DNA of 30,888 bases from Nephromyces sp. MM_2019. Taxonomy: Eukaryota; Apicomplexa; Aconoidasida; Nephromycida. This document shows, in pieces, positions 13,362 through 26,100 of this stretch. The translations under genes and the position numbers were made by a program. The stretch spans positions 3,173 to 34,060 of the forward strand of contig JADHZB010001999.1 in the NCBI GenBank assembly GCA_015657535.1, written 5' to 3'. Positions within the stretch are counted from its first letter, which is position 1. Every line of letters starts with the position of its first letter. The notes beneath the pieces are model-generated. The model made no database searches and was not told the DNA's origin. It saw only the letters and a program-made list of their open reading frames with translations.

Positions 13362-14405
13362 GTGCTCTGCAAGAGTTTTAGCTTATTGTATAGCTATGCA
13401 AATATATAAATATATAAATATTTATATAATTATATCTTATATATGTAGCATTACTCTAAACTTATATATTACTATTATATATATATACTTATAAAAGTGA
13501 GTGCATTCGAAATGTTATGAATATTTTGTTTTTATAGCCTATCAAGAACTACAAAAATTTCCCAACCAAATTTTAGTGAAAATAAGCTTTCAATGTTTTT
13601 CAATCTTTAGTGTTATTGGCATTATATCTAAAATAGAGCTCAAGTTTTATACCTAACCAAAACGCAAATTAGTGTGTATATAAAAAGTAGAAAAGCATTT
13701 CAAAGAATCATGTTCTATCAAACTTGGATTATGTTTAATTGTAATCATGATTGAATTTCAATCTCTATATAATTGTGTAGAGGAGTGTTCTCTTTTTAAA
13801 AGTCAACTTTCTCATTCTGAATTTGATTTAGGTTAAAATATGTATGTTCATATCCCTTTAGAGTTTAAAAGTTATCTATCAGTGTTCTAAGTATGTTTAA
13901 ATCTATATGTAATTATACTTTTGTGTATCTTAAAGTTACGACTTAGACCTTATTTACACAAGTAAAACTTTTATATTTTGCTTTCTATGTGCCCCAAATA
14001 AAGTCATTCGTGTCCTGCATGAAGATTTATGTTTAATGATTTAGTGGTTGAGATATTCTATATTTATAGAGCTTTTGTAGATAGGTGTGTGTCTTAGCTT
14101 TTGAGTAAAACTATAAGTTTATTTATTTCTATAGCCTTTCCGTTTATAAAAATAAATATCAAAAGATAATTTAAGTTGAAAATGATAATACATGATTTTC
14201 TATAAAATAATATTATAGATCAATTTTTTAGAAACAGAAATAAAAAATTGAAGCTATAGGAGTACAATACTTTTAAAAAAATCTAAAAAAATAATAAGTA
14301 TATAGTAAGTCCGAATTTAAAAGAGTTTCCAGTCCTTATTGTTTGTAGAATAACTTCTGATTTCCTGTAGTAAAGTTTAGATTCCATTTCATATAAAACC
14401 ATACC

Positions 14406-14514
14406 TATACTCCTTATACTAAGTGCATTTTACAGTTTAAAACGGGTAGAACGGTAATCACTTAATAGTTCTTAATTAAGTGTGATTGTTATAGTTGATC
14501 TTATAAGGAGTATA
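14406..14514. repeat. Nested inverted repeat 3' of the kinesin gene
   Basis: The 13-bp arms TATACTCCTTATA (14406-14418) and TATAAGGAGTATA (14502-14514) are exact reverse complements. Inside them AATCACTTA (14456-14464) pairs with TAAGTGTGATT (14477-14487) with a 2-nt bulge. The whole 109-bp unit lies about 180 bp beyond the kinesin stop codon, so it may be a 3' UTR structure or a small RNA. Confidence 0.6.
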
Positions 14515-14692
14515 AAACAGTAAGTTATACCCTGTGTATGTTCAAAAATTTTTTAAGTAATAAAGCTAGACGATTGTCCAAGAAATTCTTTAAAATTAAT
14601 TGATTCTCTGTGTAGTGATAGCTAAAGTAAAATAAAAATGCATAAAAAATTTCTTTTTATGGTATTCCCTTTTAGGTTAAATTATTTCTGTG

Positions 14693-17600
14693 TTATTTGC
14701 TTGTACTATGACAAGTCTCAAGTATTTGTAGCAGTTCAATATTGTGTTTAATGGTCACCGATAAAATCTCGTGGATAGATTGATCTGGGATTGAAGATGT
14801 GTAAATCGACTTTTGATTAAAATGTGGTTTTTCGGAAAGGTAGCATGAATACTCTGAAAGCAAATTGTGTTGAAATTTGAGTTTTTCCATTCCTAAAAGA
14901 TTACTAGCTCTCCTAGGAATAACTATGTATCTCAAAATGGAAACAATTCCAGTATAGCATTTGTATAGAATGTTAAACCAAGTGGACCTTTTTTCAACAA
15001 CAAATTCATGAGCTGGATTTTCTTTGGTGCTGTTATTAGTATCTTCAAATTTGCTTAGGAAAGTGCTGTTGAAGTCGTTTTCGTTTGAAATTGTGTTTAA
15101 AAAGTTGCCAAGTAGAGGGGTATTTGTTAATTCAAGATAGTTATCTTGATAGCAATCAAAACCTTCCTTTAAAGTGCCTATAGCATTCGGGTTGTTTTCA
15201 GTTTCATTCTCTTCTAATTTAGTAGTATTGTTATCATTATTGATAGTGTTATCAGTTTCATTTGATCTTAAGATGATTTCAGAGTTCTTGAAAGTGATGT
15301 CTGAATATAAATAAGGTTTATCAGTTGTTTCTTGCTTTATTATTTCGTGTCTTTTATCCTGTGGGAATAAAAGGGTATTATTATTGTTTGCAATAAACTT
15401 TTGAGATGATAAGTTTGAAGTGTGTTTCTTGTCAGAAAGTTGTTTTGTGTCAGAGGGTTGCTCAGGAACTTGTTTTCTGTCCGAAGATAACACATTGTTG
15501 GAGGGTTTCTCAGAAAGTTGTCCCGAATCAGAAAGTTGTTCTGTATCAGAAGGTTGCTCTGTTTCAGAAGGTTGCTCTGTTTTATCAGAAGGTTTCTCTG
15601 TTTCAGAAGGTTGCTCTGTTTTATCAGAAGGTTTCTCTGTTTCAGAAAGTGCTTGTAGTTCACAGGATTGTTGAATGATAGAAGTTGTCGGTAATAGACC
15701 ATCCTTGGCTTCAAAGGGTTTCAATTGTAGATTATATTTAACATTTTCCTTATCTGTAAATGAATCTTGAGAAAAATTTTTAAAGGTAGGTTCAGAACTC
15801 TGTTTTTCAATACTGGCTTCTACAACTTCACTCAAATTAAATTCTTTGCCATCTTTGGCGAAATTAAAATTTCCGGTTGATCCTTTGGATGATGAATTTT
15901 TAATGAGTTTTAAATCTAGGTTGTTTCTAAAGGTTTCATCAAAAATATATGAAAAACCATTCAATGCTTGGTCCTCATTGCTGGGTAATACTGAGTAAGA
16001 GTTGTGTAAAAAATATCTTTCTTTCAAAAAACTAAAGTTTAAGGCATGATTTTTTGGATTTGAGTCAGTGAAAACTTGGAAGAATTTATAAGCATTATTT
16101 TTAAAGTTCTCAAAATTTTGATCTCTTATCCGAACCTTTACAGTCAGGTTCCGGCTGTTCGGTTCACTTATAATCAATTTGGACCTTATTTCATCAAAGA
16201 TATAATCAAATGTTGGATCAGGAGGTGCGGGTAGACTATTCCAAAAAGCCTCCCAATTTTCTCGATTAACAAAGACTTCAAAAAATTGTGACTCAGGGTC
16301 TTTGGACGATGTTTGTGGTGTATATGAATAAGAAGTGAAGGTATCTTTACTAGGCATGTATGATGGCAAAAGACTCATTTGCTTTGATCTTGTATAGTTG
16401 GGATTAATATTCTGAGATTGCTCAAATTTCATATCAATGCTGCCACTTGAATGTAGGAAGATTATCAATCCCCACTCAATTATTTGATGAAGTAGGTTTT
16501 GATAAAGCTTGAGTTGAGACTGCATTGATAGAGTTGTAGCTTCGGAATTTACTAGAGGTACGTTCTTTACATGTTTGGCTCGTTGGCCAAATCGTAAAGT
16601 AAATAGACTCTCGTTATAATTGCTAAAATCCATCGAACAATTTAGAATGAAATAGGTCTTTGAGTCTCCACCTAAAGAATTTTTTAAGATCTGTGTCAGT
16701 TTGCTGTCTCTATATGGGATATGTGAGATAAGTTTGTTCTTATCACTAGCCATTATAGATAGTAAGTGAACGACCTTGCTTAGGCAACTAAGACTCTTGT
16801 TTATCATCTTTCCTTCTTGCAAATTAATATTACTAGTAGAAGTTTCTGCCTTTTCACTCCCGGCTAGGTCAACAATATACATGGTACTCGTTTTTCTAGT
16901 TCCTGAAAAAAATATTGTTCATAGTGAGTCATTTTTGTCTAAGATTGCCTGTATCAACTCACCATCAATCTTGTTTACTTGCTTAACTTCGAGCATGAAA
17001 ATAAGATGTGAACGACTTGACTCTGCATTACTTTTTGTGTATGCAATCTTTCGGTTGTTAAGTGCTTGGTTCAGTAGTTTATATGCTTCTTCGGGTGAGC
17101 CAACTATATGTTCCGACAAGTCCTTGATGTAAAATCTATCACAGCTAGGAGGTTTTGTGGATTTACAGTCATTAAAGGGTTGGAATTGAGGATTAAGAGA
17201 TTTGGGTATGAAGGTGTGGTAGCTCTTCAAGTTGCCTTTGCCCGTTATAAGGTCATTTATAACTTCGTTGTAAATTTCAATTATAGATAATGTTATTGTG
17301 AAATCATAATTGGTAGAAAGTTCTTCTACTTTGAAAAAGCAGTGTAAAATTGATCTGGGTATGAGTCCACAATACGAAGGAATGGAATCAGTTGTAGGGT
17401 CCAAGCCATGAGAGGGTGAAAGATTCAATGATTCAGCTCCTCCTAGTAATGTATAAGTCTTGCCACTACCAGTTTGTCCATAGGCTAATATAGTCGAGTT
17501 GATTCCCTGGAAAACTGATTCAAGACAAGGTAAACCTACACGTGTAAAGACTTCCGTTTGATTGGTGCTTTCAGAAAACACATGATCCATCTGAAATTGG

Positions 17601-17971
17601 CGCGGCGACTTTGTGTTGCGATTCGAAGATCGGAAAGTGGCAATCCCATTCTTTTCAAATGGAGGAATCATTTCTACATAAGATCTTTCAATGGTTTTGA
17701 ATATGCTAGGAGGTGGATCCACACAATCAGTGCCTTTATTGGACAACCGAGGACGGATTCGACACATTACCTTTATGCTGGTGTGTGGCGCTTTATCCAC
17801 ATCATTCCAGTCATTATCCTGGAAAGGCTTGGAGTCATCTATCTTATCTAAATCAAGCTCCAAGAGATCTGCATCTGACTGGGAAGGTGAGTGTGAGAAA
17901 TCATCGAAAGGGTTTTGGTTAGGTTCCGCAAAATTATTCTGCGCGCATTCTTCTCCTTGATCACTGCTCAT
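14693..17971 (-). CDS. Kinesin, N-terminal motor, 1,072 aa, one 60-nt intron
   Basis: Microtubule motor ATPase. Exon 1 is 17971-16963 and exon 2 is 16902-14693. The intron 16962-16903 (GTGAGT...TTTCAG) lies between the switch I and switch II motifs, and splicing gives 3,219 nt including TAA. Motor motifs in order: IKVMCRIRPR near residue 66, P-loop GQTGSGKT at 165-172, switch I NAESSRSH at 315-322, switch II DLAGSE at 348-353, IPYRDSKLT near 398, and LRFGQRAKHVKN ending near 450. All catalytic motifs are intact. A 60-residue acidic/Ser-rich leader precedes the motor. The roughly 620-residue tail has no obvious long coiled coil. Near residues 755-810 it has a low-complexity Glu/Pro/Ser/Lys/Thr tract built on a duplicated 13-residue unit, with a basic stretch (YIVIPRRASNLLGMEKLK) further on. 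I cannot place it in a numbered kinesin family. A predicted weak coiled coil would argue against a processive dimer (inference). Confidence 0.95.
15561..15638 (-). repeat. 39-bp direct repeat in the kinesin tail
   Basis: Two adjacent near-identical 39-bp units (15561-15599 and 15600-15638) encode the 13-residue unit ETEKPSDKTEQPS twice. Degenerate copies on the downstream coding side (about 15500-15560) give EQPSDTEQLSDSGQLSEKPS. The unit length is a multiple of three, so copy-number change keeps the reading frame. Confidence 0.85.
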
Positions 17972-19110
17972 GGGTCCTATCTTAAGTAAAGCTTATTTGG
18001 GTTTTTTCAAGTCTTCAGGGCAATATTAGTCGAAACATGGAATGCTACTAAATTTTATCCAATTGCGATGTATGTTACCAGTTTTGGGATATTTTTTACA
18101 GTGATTTTTTTAAAAATCATTAGGAAGTGCTTGAAAAGTTAAACATAAGGATGGTCAATAGGTTTCATTAATTTTCCAATTTTAATTTACACGTCGCAGT
18201 AGACTAACATATGTATTTGAATAAATTAAAGAAGACGGGGGTAAGTTGGTGTGTTTATAATATATATTTATGGCTCGGAGGGCTTAGGTCCTTTCATAAA
18301 AATGTAAGGAAACGGAGATTCCATGTTAATATATGTTATCTTAAATAACATATGCAAGGAGCAATGCTATTGGTCATTTTAACCAGTCAAGCCTCAGTGG
18401 AAATTGTGTGTTTAGATCCTCTAAAGAATTATACTAATTTAATCTAGTAACTAATTACTTTGTTTAGATATTACATTGAAAGTTTAGGGTGATCCACAAG
18501 TGTTAATAAATCCAAAGTAATTCTTAATGGTGCAAATACGTTTTCTACCTAGTTTTTAATTGCTAAAATCTTGCTCGTGGAAATGTAGTTATGACTTACT
18601 TGCTTAGACAATTGATTGGCCATGTGTGTTAAAACTATTGCTTTATATACTCAATTCTTTAAATATGAAATTGCTAAAAAAGCACAATGTAATAAAGCTC
18701 TATTTGAAATGTAACTCAATTCGTGAAAACATACCAATCTTCATGAATATTGATTTCTCATAGTTGTCATGTAAAATTAGATCATAATATCTTCATTTAA
18801 TAACATCTTGCATATTAATACAGCACTTACAACTCATGATAAATACAAGTGCTGTTCACAGTACTGAATGTATCATAATTGATTGAAGCATATATACCAT
18901 ACAACATCGAAATAATTTTAGTTTATCAAGAGCAATAAATAGTAATTGAATGTAAAAGAGTACTGAGGATTGATTGAAATTCGAGTTTTGTCTAGTAGTT
19001 TCAACAAAAAGTAGTATAACATGAATTTCGAATATACCGTAAAAAGTAAAATTGACTTCCAAATCCATTTTTTAGAAATTTGGTTGGTAAGTTTATCTAA
19101 TTTCTTAGTT
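17972..19110. other. Spacer between kinesin start and MOZART1-like stop
   Basis: 1.1 kb without a convincing gene. It should hold the kinesin promoter and the 3' UTR of the upstream gene. It contains a 9-bp-stem hairpin, ATATGTTAT (18331-18339) with ATAACATAT (18345-18353). A 70-codon open frame at 19068-18856 (minus) has no family resemblance and is not called. Confidence 0.55.
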
Positions 19111-19386
19111 TTATAATAGCTCAGTAGAACTACGTGTTAATTCCTTAACCTCTTCGATCTTCTTTTCAATTCTTAATAATGCATTTGCCAATGATCTCGG
19201 ATCTACACCTATTTCAACTAATTGAACTAACAAACTTAATGTTTTTTTGTCAAGATTACAACCCAAAAGTAGGGAAAGTTGATGTAAGAGTTCAAGGGTC
19301 ACAACACCTTCTTCAAATTGATTGGAAGACATATTGATTGAGTTTACTCTGCTTGGAGATTTTTCTTCTTTTCTATTTTCGTCCAT
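19111..19386 (-). CDS. MOZART1-like gamma-tubulin complex protein, 91 aa
   Basis: A small intronless gene with an ATG at 19386 and a TAA stop. Residues about 30-80 match the mitotic-spindle organizing protein 1 (MOZART1/GIP1/Mzt1) pattern: a helix LELLHQLSLLLGCNLDKKTL, then LLVQLVEIGVDPRSLANAL, then a charged helix RIEKKIEEVKEL. The family signature of LL, a leucine-rich helix, G-x-LD-x-x-TL, L-E-x-G-V-x-P-x-x-LA is present in order. MOZART1 proteins bind the N-terminal region of GCP-family proteins and help recruit gamma-tubulin complexes to microtubule organising centres (family knowledge). The usual length is about 70-85 aa, and the extra length here is a 27-residue polar N-terminal leader (MDENRKEEKSPSRVNS...). 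A second in-frame Met lies at residue 19 (NMSSNQFEEG) and could be the true start. The kinesin gene lies downstream on the same strand. The assignment is by eye without a profile search. Confidence 0.78.
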   Translation of the reverse strand: MDENRKEEKSPSRVNSINMSSNQFEEGVVTLELLHQLSLLLGCNLDKKTLSLLVQLVEIGVDPRSLANALLRIEKKIEEVKELTRSSTELL

Positions 19387-20168
19387 TTGCTCCTTCTATT
19401 TTACATATAAAAAGTATAATTATGACAAGTGTTTTAAAAGTATATTATATAAACACACACAGGTTATTGATGATTAATTTTGCTTATCATAAATTGGTTC
19501 CAATCAAGATAATTTTTTTATTTATAGAATTTCAATGTTAGGGAGAATTTTACGTTCAGGCTGTGAAATTCAATGAAATCCCTCTAAGCATTTTAATAAA
19601 TAGTACAAGGAGATGTTTATATTTTAATTCGAATATCTATTGCATATAAACGACCCTCAAAAGTATATTATTTTTTATAGCTCGAACTAATTTTTTGAAA
19701 GAATAAATCTTTGAAGTCCTCACTTGGCTTGCGTTTAAATTCTTAAACCTTATATTAATATATTTTAAGAATACAGATATGTATAAGGTGTCATTATCTT
19801 TTTCTACTTATTTGGGATTATAATATATATAAATATGTTTTATACAACCCTATTTACATATTTACAAGTAATTCGAAAAGCTGAAAATAAATTCGAAGCA
19901 TGTTATTCTAAGAATATGTTTATAAGAAGCTTGAGTCAAGAATGGACTTCGAATATAAATTGAATTTAAATCAAAATTTACACAATATTACTAATATTGT
20001 TTAAGCTTTTCATGTTGAGAGTAATATAAATTTACCAATGTTAAATACATTTTAAAATGACCGTAATGTTTCGTTATTTTAAATTACATAAGGACCATTG
20101 GAATAAATAAAGTATAAACTTATTAGTGTATGTATGTGTATCTTGATAGTATTAGGATTACAAAACAA
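19387..20168. other. Spacer between MOZART1-like start and CFAP-like stop
   Basis: About 780 bp of AT-rich sequence with frequent stops in all frames. No repeat or RNA gene is recognised. Confidence 0.55.
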
Positions 20169-23100
20169 TCAAATTATAAGACTTTGGTTCATTTCAAGTT
20201 TGCTTAACAACGCACTGTTACTTAGGTTCTGCAAAGACACAAAAAATGTCCTATGAAGACTTTCGGTTAATTGGCATTTAATTACCAATTTTTTTATTTT
20301 CTTATCTATGATTTCAATGTTCCTCCTCAAAGTTTCTGTATAGGGTGTAATTTCCCTTGAAAATTCTTTTTTGATTACCGATTTTTCTTAATTTTCAATA
20401 GAAAAACAAAAATTGAATAGTCCAACGATTTGAGGAATAAAATAATATTACGTTTACGGAAAAATGATGCTCCGACTTTTAGGAAGTGTAAATCGAGTAT
20501 ATCTTCACGTTTATCATCTTTTTTAGCTGATAAGATTTGAGATTCCCACCTCAATTTTTCCAATTTGTTTGACAAATTCTGCAAATTTCTCAGTATGATG
20601 CGAGACAAAAATTAACACTATTTAACCATAAACTTTATGATTTTATCCTTTATTGACCTTGTAAATATTGATATTAGCATTATAGTTTTCATATGCTTGA
20701 TCAGTTCTATTACTAATATCTTCGAGTATAGATTTATCTACTAGATATTCTTTCCAGAAATTATCTTCAACACTTGACCAGCTCGAGGTTGATTTGACCT
20801 CAATATTCAAAGTTTAACAAATAAAACAATGATGGTATTTAACATAAATCTAGTTGCTATTTAAATTGATTGATTTACCATTTGATCTTCAAATGATGCT
20901 ACTACTACACAGTCAGCCATTATAGATAAGATCAGTTCTTCAAAGCCATTTTCGTTTACTTTTTTGCTTTTGACTGGATTCTTCACATAATTAAATTCAT
21001 ACACTGAACAATAGTAATATAAATTAAATTGGTGAGATAAGCCTACCTTTGAATTTGCTTTAGTACTGACAGTTGAAATTCGTGGGATGTCAGAGCCTCT
21101 CCTTTTAAGGAATATATCCTTATTTGCCACCTTTTGTAGAAAGTTTGATATTTTATTCACAATAATTTTAATAAAATTGTGAAATTTACAAAATTTTACT
21201 AGTTTCATTTTTGACATTTCAAATGAAGGATTAGCAGTAGGTAATTTTTGTTCATTTTGAAAAGTAGGTAGACTGAAAATTTAAGCTTGTATTAGATTTG
21301 CATATTAAAGGATTTGTGGGCTTATCACACAATTGAGGTTTCCAAAAGTCATTTATATTATTATATCTTGAATTAGGATCACATGATCTCTTGTTCATGC
21401 GCTTATAGGTATTGAGCTCAAATATTGTTTTAGATTTATGCTCCAAATATGAATTAAATAATTCTAATTTAGATGTTTGGATCATCGTCTCTAAGCTTTT
21501 GTAAGGAATTATAGAAAATAAATTTTTACCAAAACATAAGTTATTGAACTTTGCAACTTCCAGCTAATAACTATTGTTTTCACCGTAAAGTTTCCAAGCC
21601 TTCGAATTTTGATTCAAATTCTTCAATTATATGAGATATTTGTGACCTTAAAATCAAAATTTAAAATGTTCAAAACATTTCCTTGCATTTGTTCTTACCT
21701 TAGTAAATCCAATTCCTTTTCCATAATGTTTTTATACTTAATGTTAAGCGGTTTAGATGGTTCTAGTACTTCATCTGTTATATCGAAGGTTTTGGTTTCA
21801 TTGAGATATCTAATTATTTGCACAAGGAACCAATTTATTTCAGATAAGTAGGATGGCCTATCATTAATTACTGTGATTCACAGTCATCAGGCAAAGTTTT
21901 CTCATCAACTTTTCTATCTAGTTTTTTATTAGGTTCCATATCATTATATATTTCGGTGGAAATACTATCCAACTTGCTTTTTATTAATTTTAAGACATCT
22001 TGTTCCTCAACAATTTTATTTTCTTGGATGAATTGTATCTGGGTGATAGTTTAAAAAACAAATAATAGATTATATAAACATAGTAATACATTGTAAACCA
22101 GTTCAGTTGTCTTTTCTTGTCCTAACTCTTGCTCAATCTCATTAATCCTTATCTGCCCTTGGCGTATTTTTTCAATGAAATTTGCTCTTAAGGAATTCAG
22201 TTCTAGCAATTTACAATTGAAGCTTTCATGAATCTGAGCAAAAACTTTTAAGATAGGCTTGTAGTGGTGAAAATGAACTTGCTACCTCATTTATTAAATG
22301 ATTTATAATACAAAAGTTTACTCGGCACCTTTCATCAGAGTAAATTACGAGTGGATGTATAAGCAGTGAACTCGTTTCAGAATTTTTGAGCAGATTTGTA
22401 TTTGGATTTTCTGTTTTAGTGTAACCTTACTTAGTGTTATTCCAAAAACAATTTAATAAGATGCAAGACTTACCATGACAAACCGTAGGTAATATGACAT
22501 TATCTATGAGCTTATGGAACTATTTTGAATCAATTAGTCATTTCAATAAAAGCCAATTGTACTAAATAATTGAATTCTCACATTTTCAGCAATCACTGCG
22601 TCTTTAGTATGTTCAACTGTATGAGTTGATTCCATTTTCTGTAGAATCCTTTACCGAGAAGCGCTCAAAAAACTTATCTTAAATTATACAATTATAAACA
22701 ACTAAAATCTTACCTTAAACACTTAATTTTTAAATAGTATGGATTGTTTAATTCATTTTTTATCCAAGGGCAAGATAGAATTGGAAAATTTCCATGACGT
22801 ATTGGATCACAACGAAACGTGGGATTTAATCCTAAGTTTTGGGTGTTTTCTAATAAACTACTGAGTTTATGGTGAATATTTTTCAGATTCTCATATGACG
22901 CTTTTACTATTTCGTCTTTCTTCCCGCATTGTAACAAAATCTTTTCTTCTAAAATCGTTGGTAGTATTGTGTTAGAACTCAACTGAAGCAAGCCATTGAG
23001 TAGTAGGATTGCTAGTAAGTTTATAAGAACAACGTTGGAAATTTGAAAATTCTCACTAACTTCATTTATTTCTTTGATCTGAGTCGAGTGTGATGAATTT

Positions 23101-26100
23101 GAAACTAGATCTTTATACTCATAAAGAGCGAAGCTTAGCCTACAATTATGTTTTTAAAAACTTCTATTTCTCTATAAACCATTTTTTGTATCATATATAA
23201 CCTTTCTAACTTTTTTGGGCAATAACTAATTAACATTTTTTCGAACTGGTGGACAAGTGTTTGTATTGAGGTTCTATCTTTATTGAGGCTTATAGGAAAA
23301 ATGAGTAAGTTGCTCTCAAAGTATAACGTGAGGACATTACAGCTCAAGTGATTGCTAATTATCCATAAAGGCAATGTAGTAGATGTTGGACTAATGCTTA
23401 ATTGAATTATACAATTAGATAGAATTTTAAAGCTCTCATTATGGCCTTTCTCATGCAAATCTTCAATTTTAAACTTTATGAGATGTAATTCAAAGCTTGA
23501 GGTTAATACATACATCATCCCTGAGGGTGAACTTTTATATAAATCATCCACAGTTTGAACAATGTCAAATTCTATTGAAATTTCGACAATCTCCTCATTG
23601 GAAAGGCTTATAAATTGAAATAATTCTCCTTGCCTATCTTTTATAACTTGTTTATTGTTCTCAAAAGCTGTAGCTGGCTTAAAGATAAACAATTCTCCTT
23701 TTGAATTACCTGAAAACATCAAACCTCCAGCATAGCCAAATGATGTTACTCTATCTTCGAATATAAGTGTCCTATAATTAATTCCCTGATAATGAAGATG
23801 CAACGTATGTAAACTACTATTAAACGGTGTCATAATCTCGAACTAACAAAAAGATTCACAAATTGAATTTCTTCAATTGCATCGAATTTTATTAAAACCA
23901 ATCCAAACATCGTAGGACTCAGCTTATTATAAAGACTTAGATAAATCGATTCACCACTTTGGATACTTAAGTTCGTATGAAATTTCAATCTAGTCAACGC
24001 ATAAAATGTCTGATCAACTATAAGGTTATCTGATTTTTCTGAAGCTTGTAAGGTTTCTGTCTGAATATTGTCAGGACTTTCTTCGTCATCACTATGGGAT
24101 TCATTTCTTAGCAATACTAAAATTTCCTGGAAGTCTAATTTTGCTAGGATCTGCAATTGGTAATCTTAAGTGGATCAAAACAAGTTGAATATTGAAGTTT
24201 CTAGTTTATAAATAATTAGTCATAACTGTACCAATTGTTTCTTTCAACTTCGAAACTTGGCATAAAATGTATTTTTGTTCGTTCACATTAATTGCTATGA
24301 CCCATATTTTATTGATTGGATCACACTTAATTTGAACTATGTCAACAATTGGTTTATTTGAAATTCTAATATTAATATGAGCAACATAATTCTTTGTAGA
24401 TTGATTAAATTTAAATCAACATCTTTATTATACCTGATAGAATTACTGATTCTCAGTCGTTTTCCTTCTAGTATATCCATAAAGCACAAAAACCCATTTT
24501 CTAAGCCCACCACAATTACTTCTCTATCTTCAATACTAAACCTATCTAATCTTTCAATAGCTTTGACTTTTTTCCCGATAAAAAGTTTTGAAAAACTCAT
24601 AATAACTAAAAATAGCTTGAAGATTGTAATCGAACCAAAAATTAATTTTATAGTGAGTTCAACCTGGTTTGCTTTCATTACTGACTTCAGGAATGAAATA
24701 ATGCCATAGACTAAAACAAAAATAACTAGCATAGAAAATATCATAAATAACATTAATTATCTGTACCAAAATGCTCCAGTGCCTTCGATTGTTAGGAATG
24801 ATTCAGAATCGGGGACATCAGAATTATGGTTTTTTAATTTCAAAAGATACAGCACCTCGTCTTTATGAAGTCCTAGGACCTCCCGAATACTGTGATAAAT
24901 TAATATGTTTGCACTATCCAGAGAGCTATCTTATCTATTTTAACTAACTCAACACTTACTTATTCGAATTATTGTTGTCTTTTTTCTGAATTATATGTTA
25001 TAAGTATACAAGGTGTAGATATGCTAAGCTCTAATGAATCTGAACAAACCTCATAATCTAACTGAGGTAAGGCATTTGAAACTTTATATAGTGAGTGCTC
25101 TCTTAATTTTATGAAAAGATCTGAGTCTTTTGCATTCTTAGAGTAAACTTCTTCAATACGGGAGCCTATTGAACCTACTAATTAATCAATCAACCGAAGG
25201 GTGTACTAATGCTTTTGTAAACACTAGATGAAAATTCTTACACATTTTGCAGGTGTTTAACTTGAAGCTCTTAACTTTTTGAAAGCTTTTAATTTTTGTA
25301 AAGAAATTTTTCCTATATATGTCTTGAGTAAGCTTAGGGAATTGGTAGTATTGTATCAATGGGCTCAAAATATGCTTGTTATCAGATTGGTTACCACTCC
25401 AAGGAAATTCTGTGATTATTACTCTCTCGTTGATCAAGTCACCTTTCTTTGATAAAAATCAAAATTTTAATTGTTTAGTATAATTTTAGGAAATATTTTT
25501 TATAACCTTTTTAATCTCTGACTCCAATTTTTTAATACTTCCGATAGAATTTGAAAAATCCCAGATTACTAACAATAAGTCTTTATCAATAGTACACAAA
25601 AAGTCATTATAAACAAATAAATGATCAACGCTATCAAGCAAAAGAATAGTGATAGGTACAACATTGGAATCATCTGTGATGCTGAATAATTCGATCTTAT
25701 GATCTCTTCTGATAGCAGCAAATAAATCCTCTTTCAACCAAGCAATCTTGTTCGGAAATTGAAGTAATCTCCGAGAAACAAAATTCGAGTTATATATTTG
25801 AATTTTACTTGAGTTAAATTTTACAAAAGCAATGATTAAACCGCTGTCAAAAGTGTAAATGAATTTCAAGTCTCCGAAAGGGCATACATTAATGTCGAAA
25901 GGACATTTTTCATATTCAATAGTTGTTCCTATAAGCAAACCCTTATATGAAAAAACCTGGACAAGGTAATATTTTTGTGTGTGCGATTTTGGTGCATTTT
26001 TTCCAAGAAACGATTGATCTTCAATGAATTTGATATGCTCAGAAACTAAAATTATACATTCCCTGTAGTCGTGGAACTTCATGAATTTGATTGAGTCACA

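Larger units (their letters stand above)
11917..14692. other. 2.8-kb gene-poor AT-rich spacer
   Basis: Between the ARM gene start and the kinesin stop I see no convincing exon on either strand. The longest open frame (12630-12427, minus, 67 codons) is low-complexity with no family resemblance. The stretch 13,250-13,500 is extremely AT-rich. The spacer holds a TGCATGCA palindrome (13353-13360) and a nested inverted repeat (14406-14514). It should contain the ARM promoter and kinesin 3' UTR, but no defined element can be placed. Confidence 0.6.

Noticed and set aside
15406..15678. Two plus-strand open frames with Ser/Glu/Val/Cys repeats
   Set aside because: They are antisense shadows of the repetitive kinesin tail.
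18856..19068. 70-codon hydrophobic minus-strand open frame just 3' of the MOZART1-like gene
   Set aside because: Begins with MDLEVNFTFYGIF but shows no motif; it probably lies in the 3' UTR.
24337..24753. 138-codon minus-strand frame with an apparent membrane segment at its start
   Set aside because: The hydrophobic N-terminus is translated intron; the real exons there are 24710-24664, 24605-24434 and 24365-24232.
25174..25241. 17-nt GT-AG option GTTGATTGATTAATTAG after ...VHPS
   Set aside because: It leads straight into an in-frame TAG; the stronger donor T|GTAAGAA at 25241 keeps the frame.
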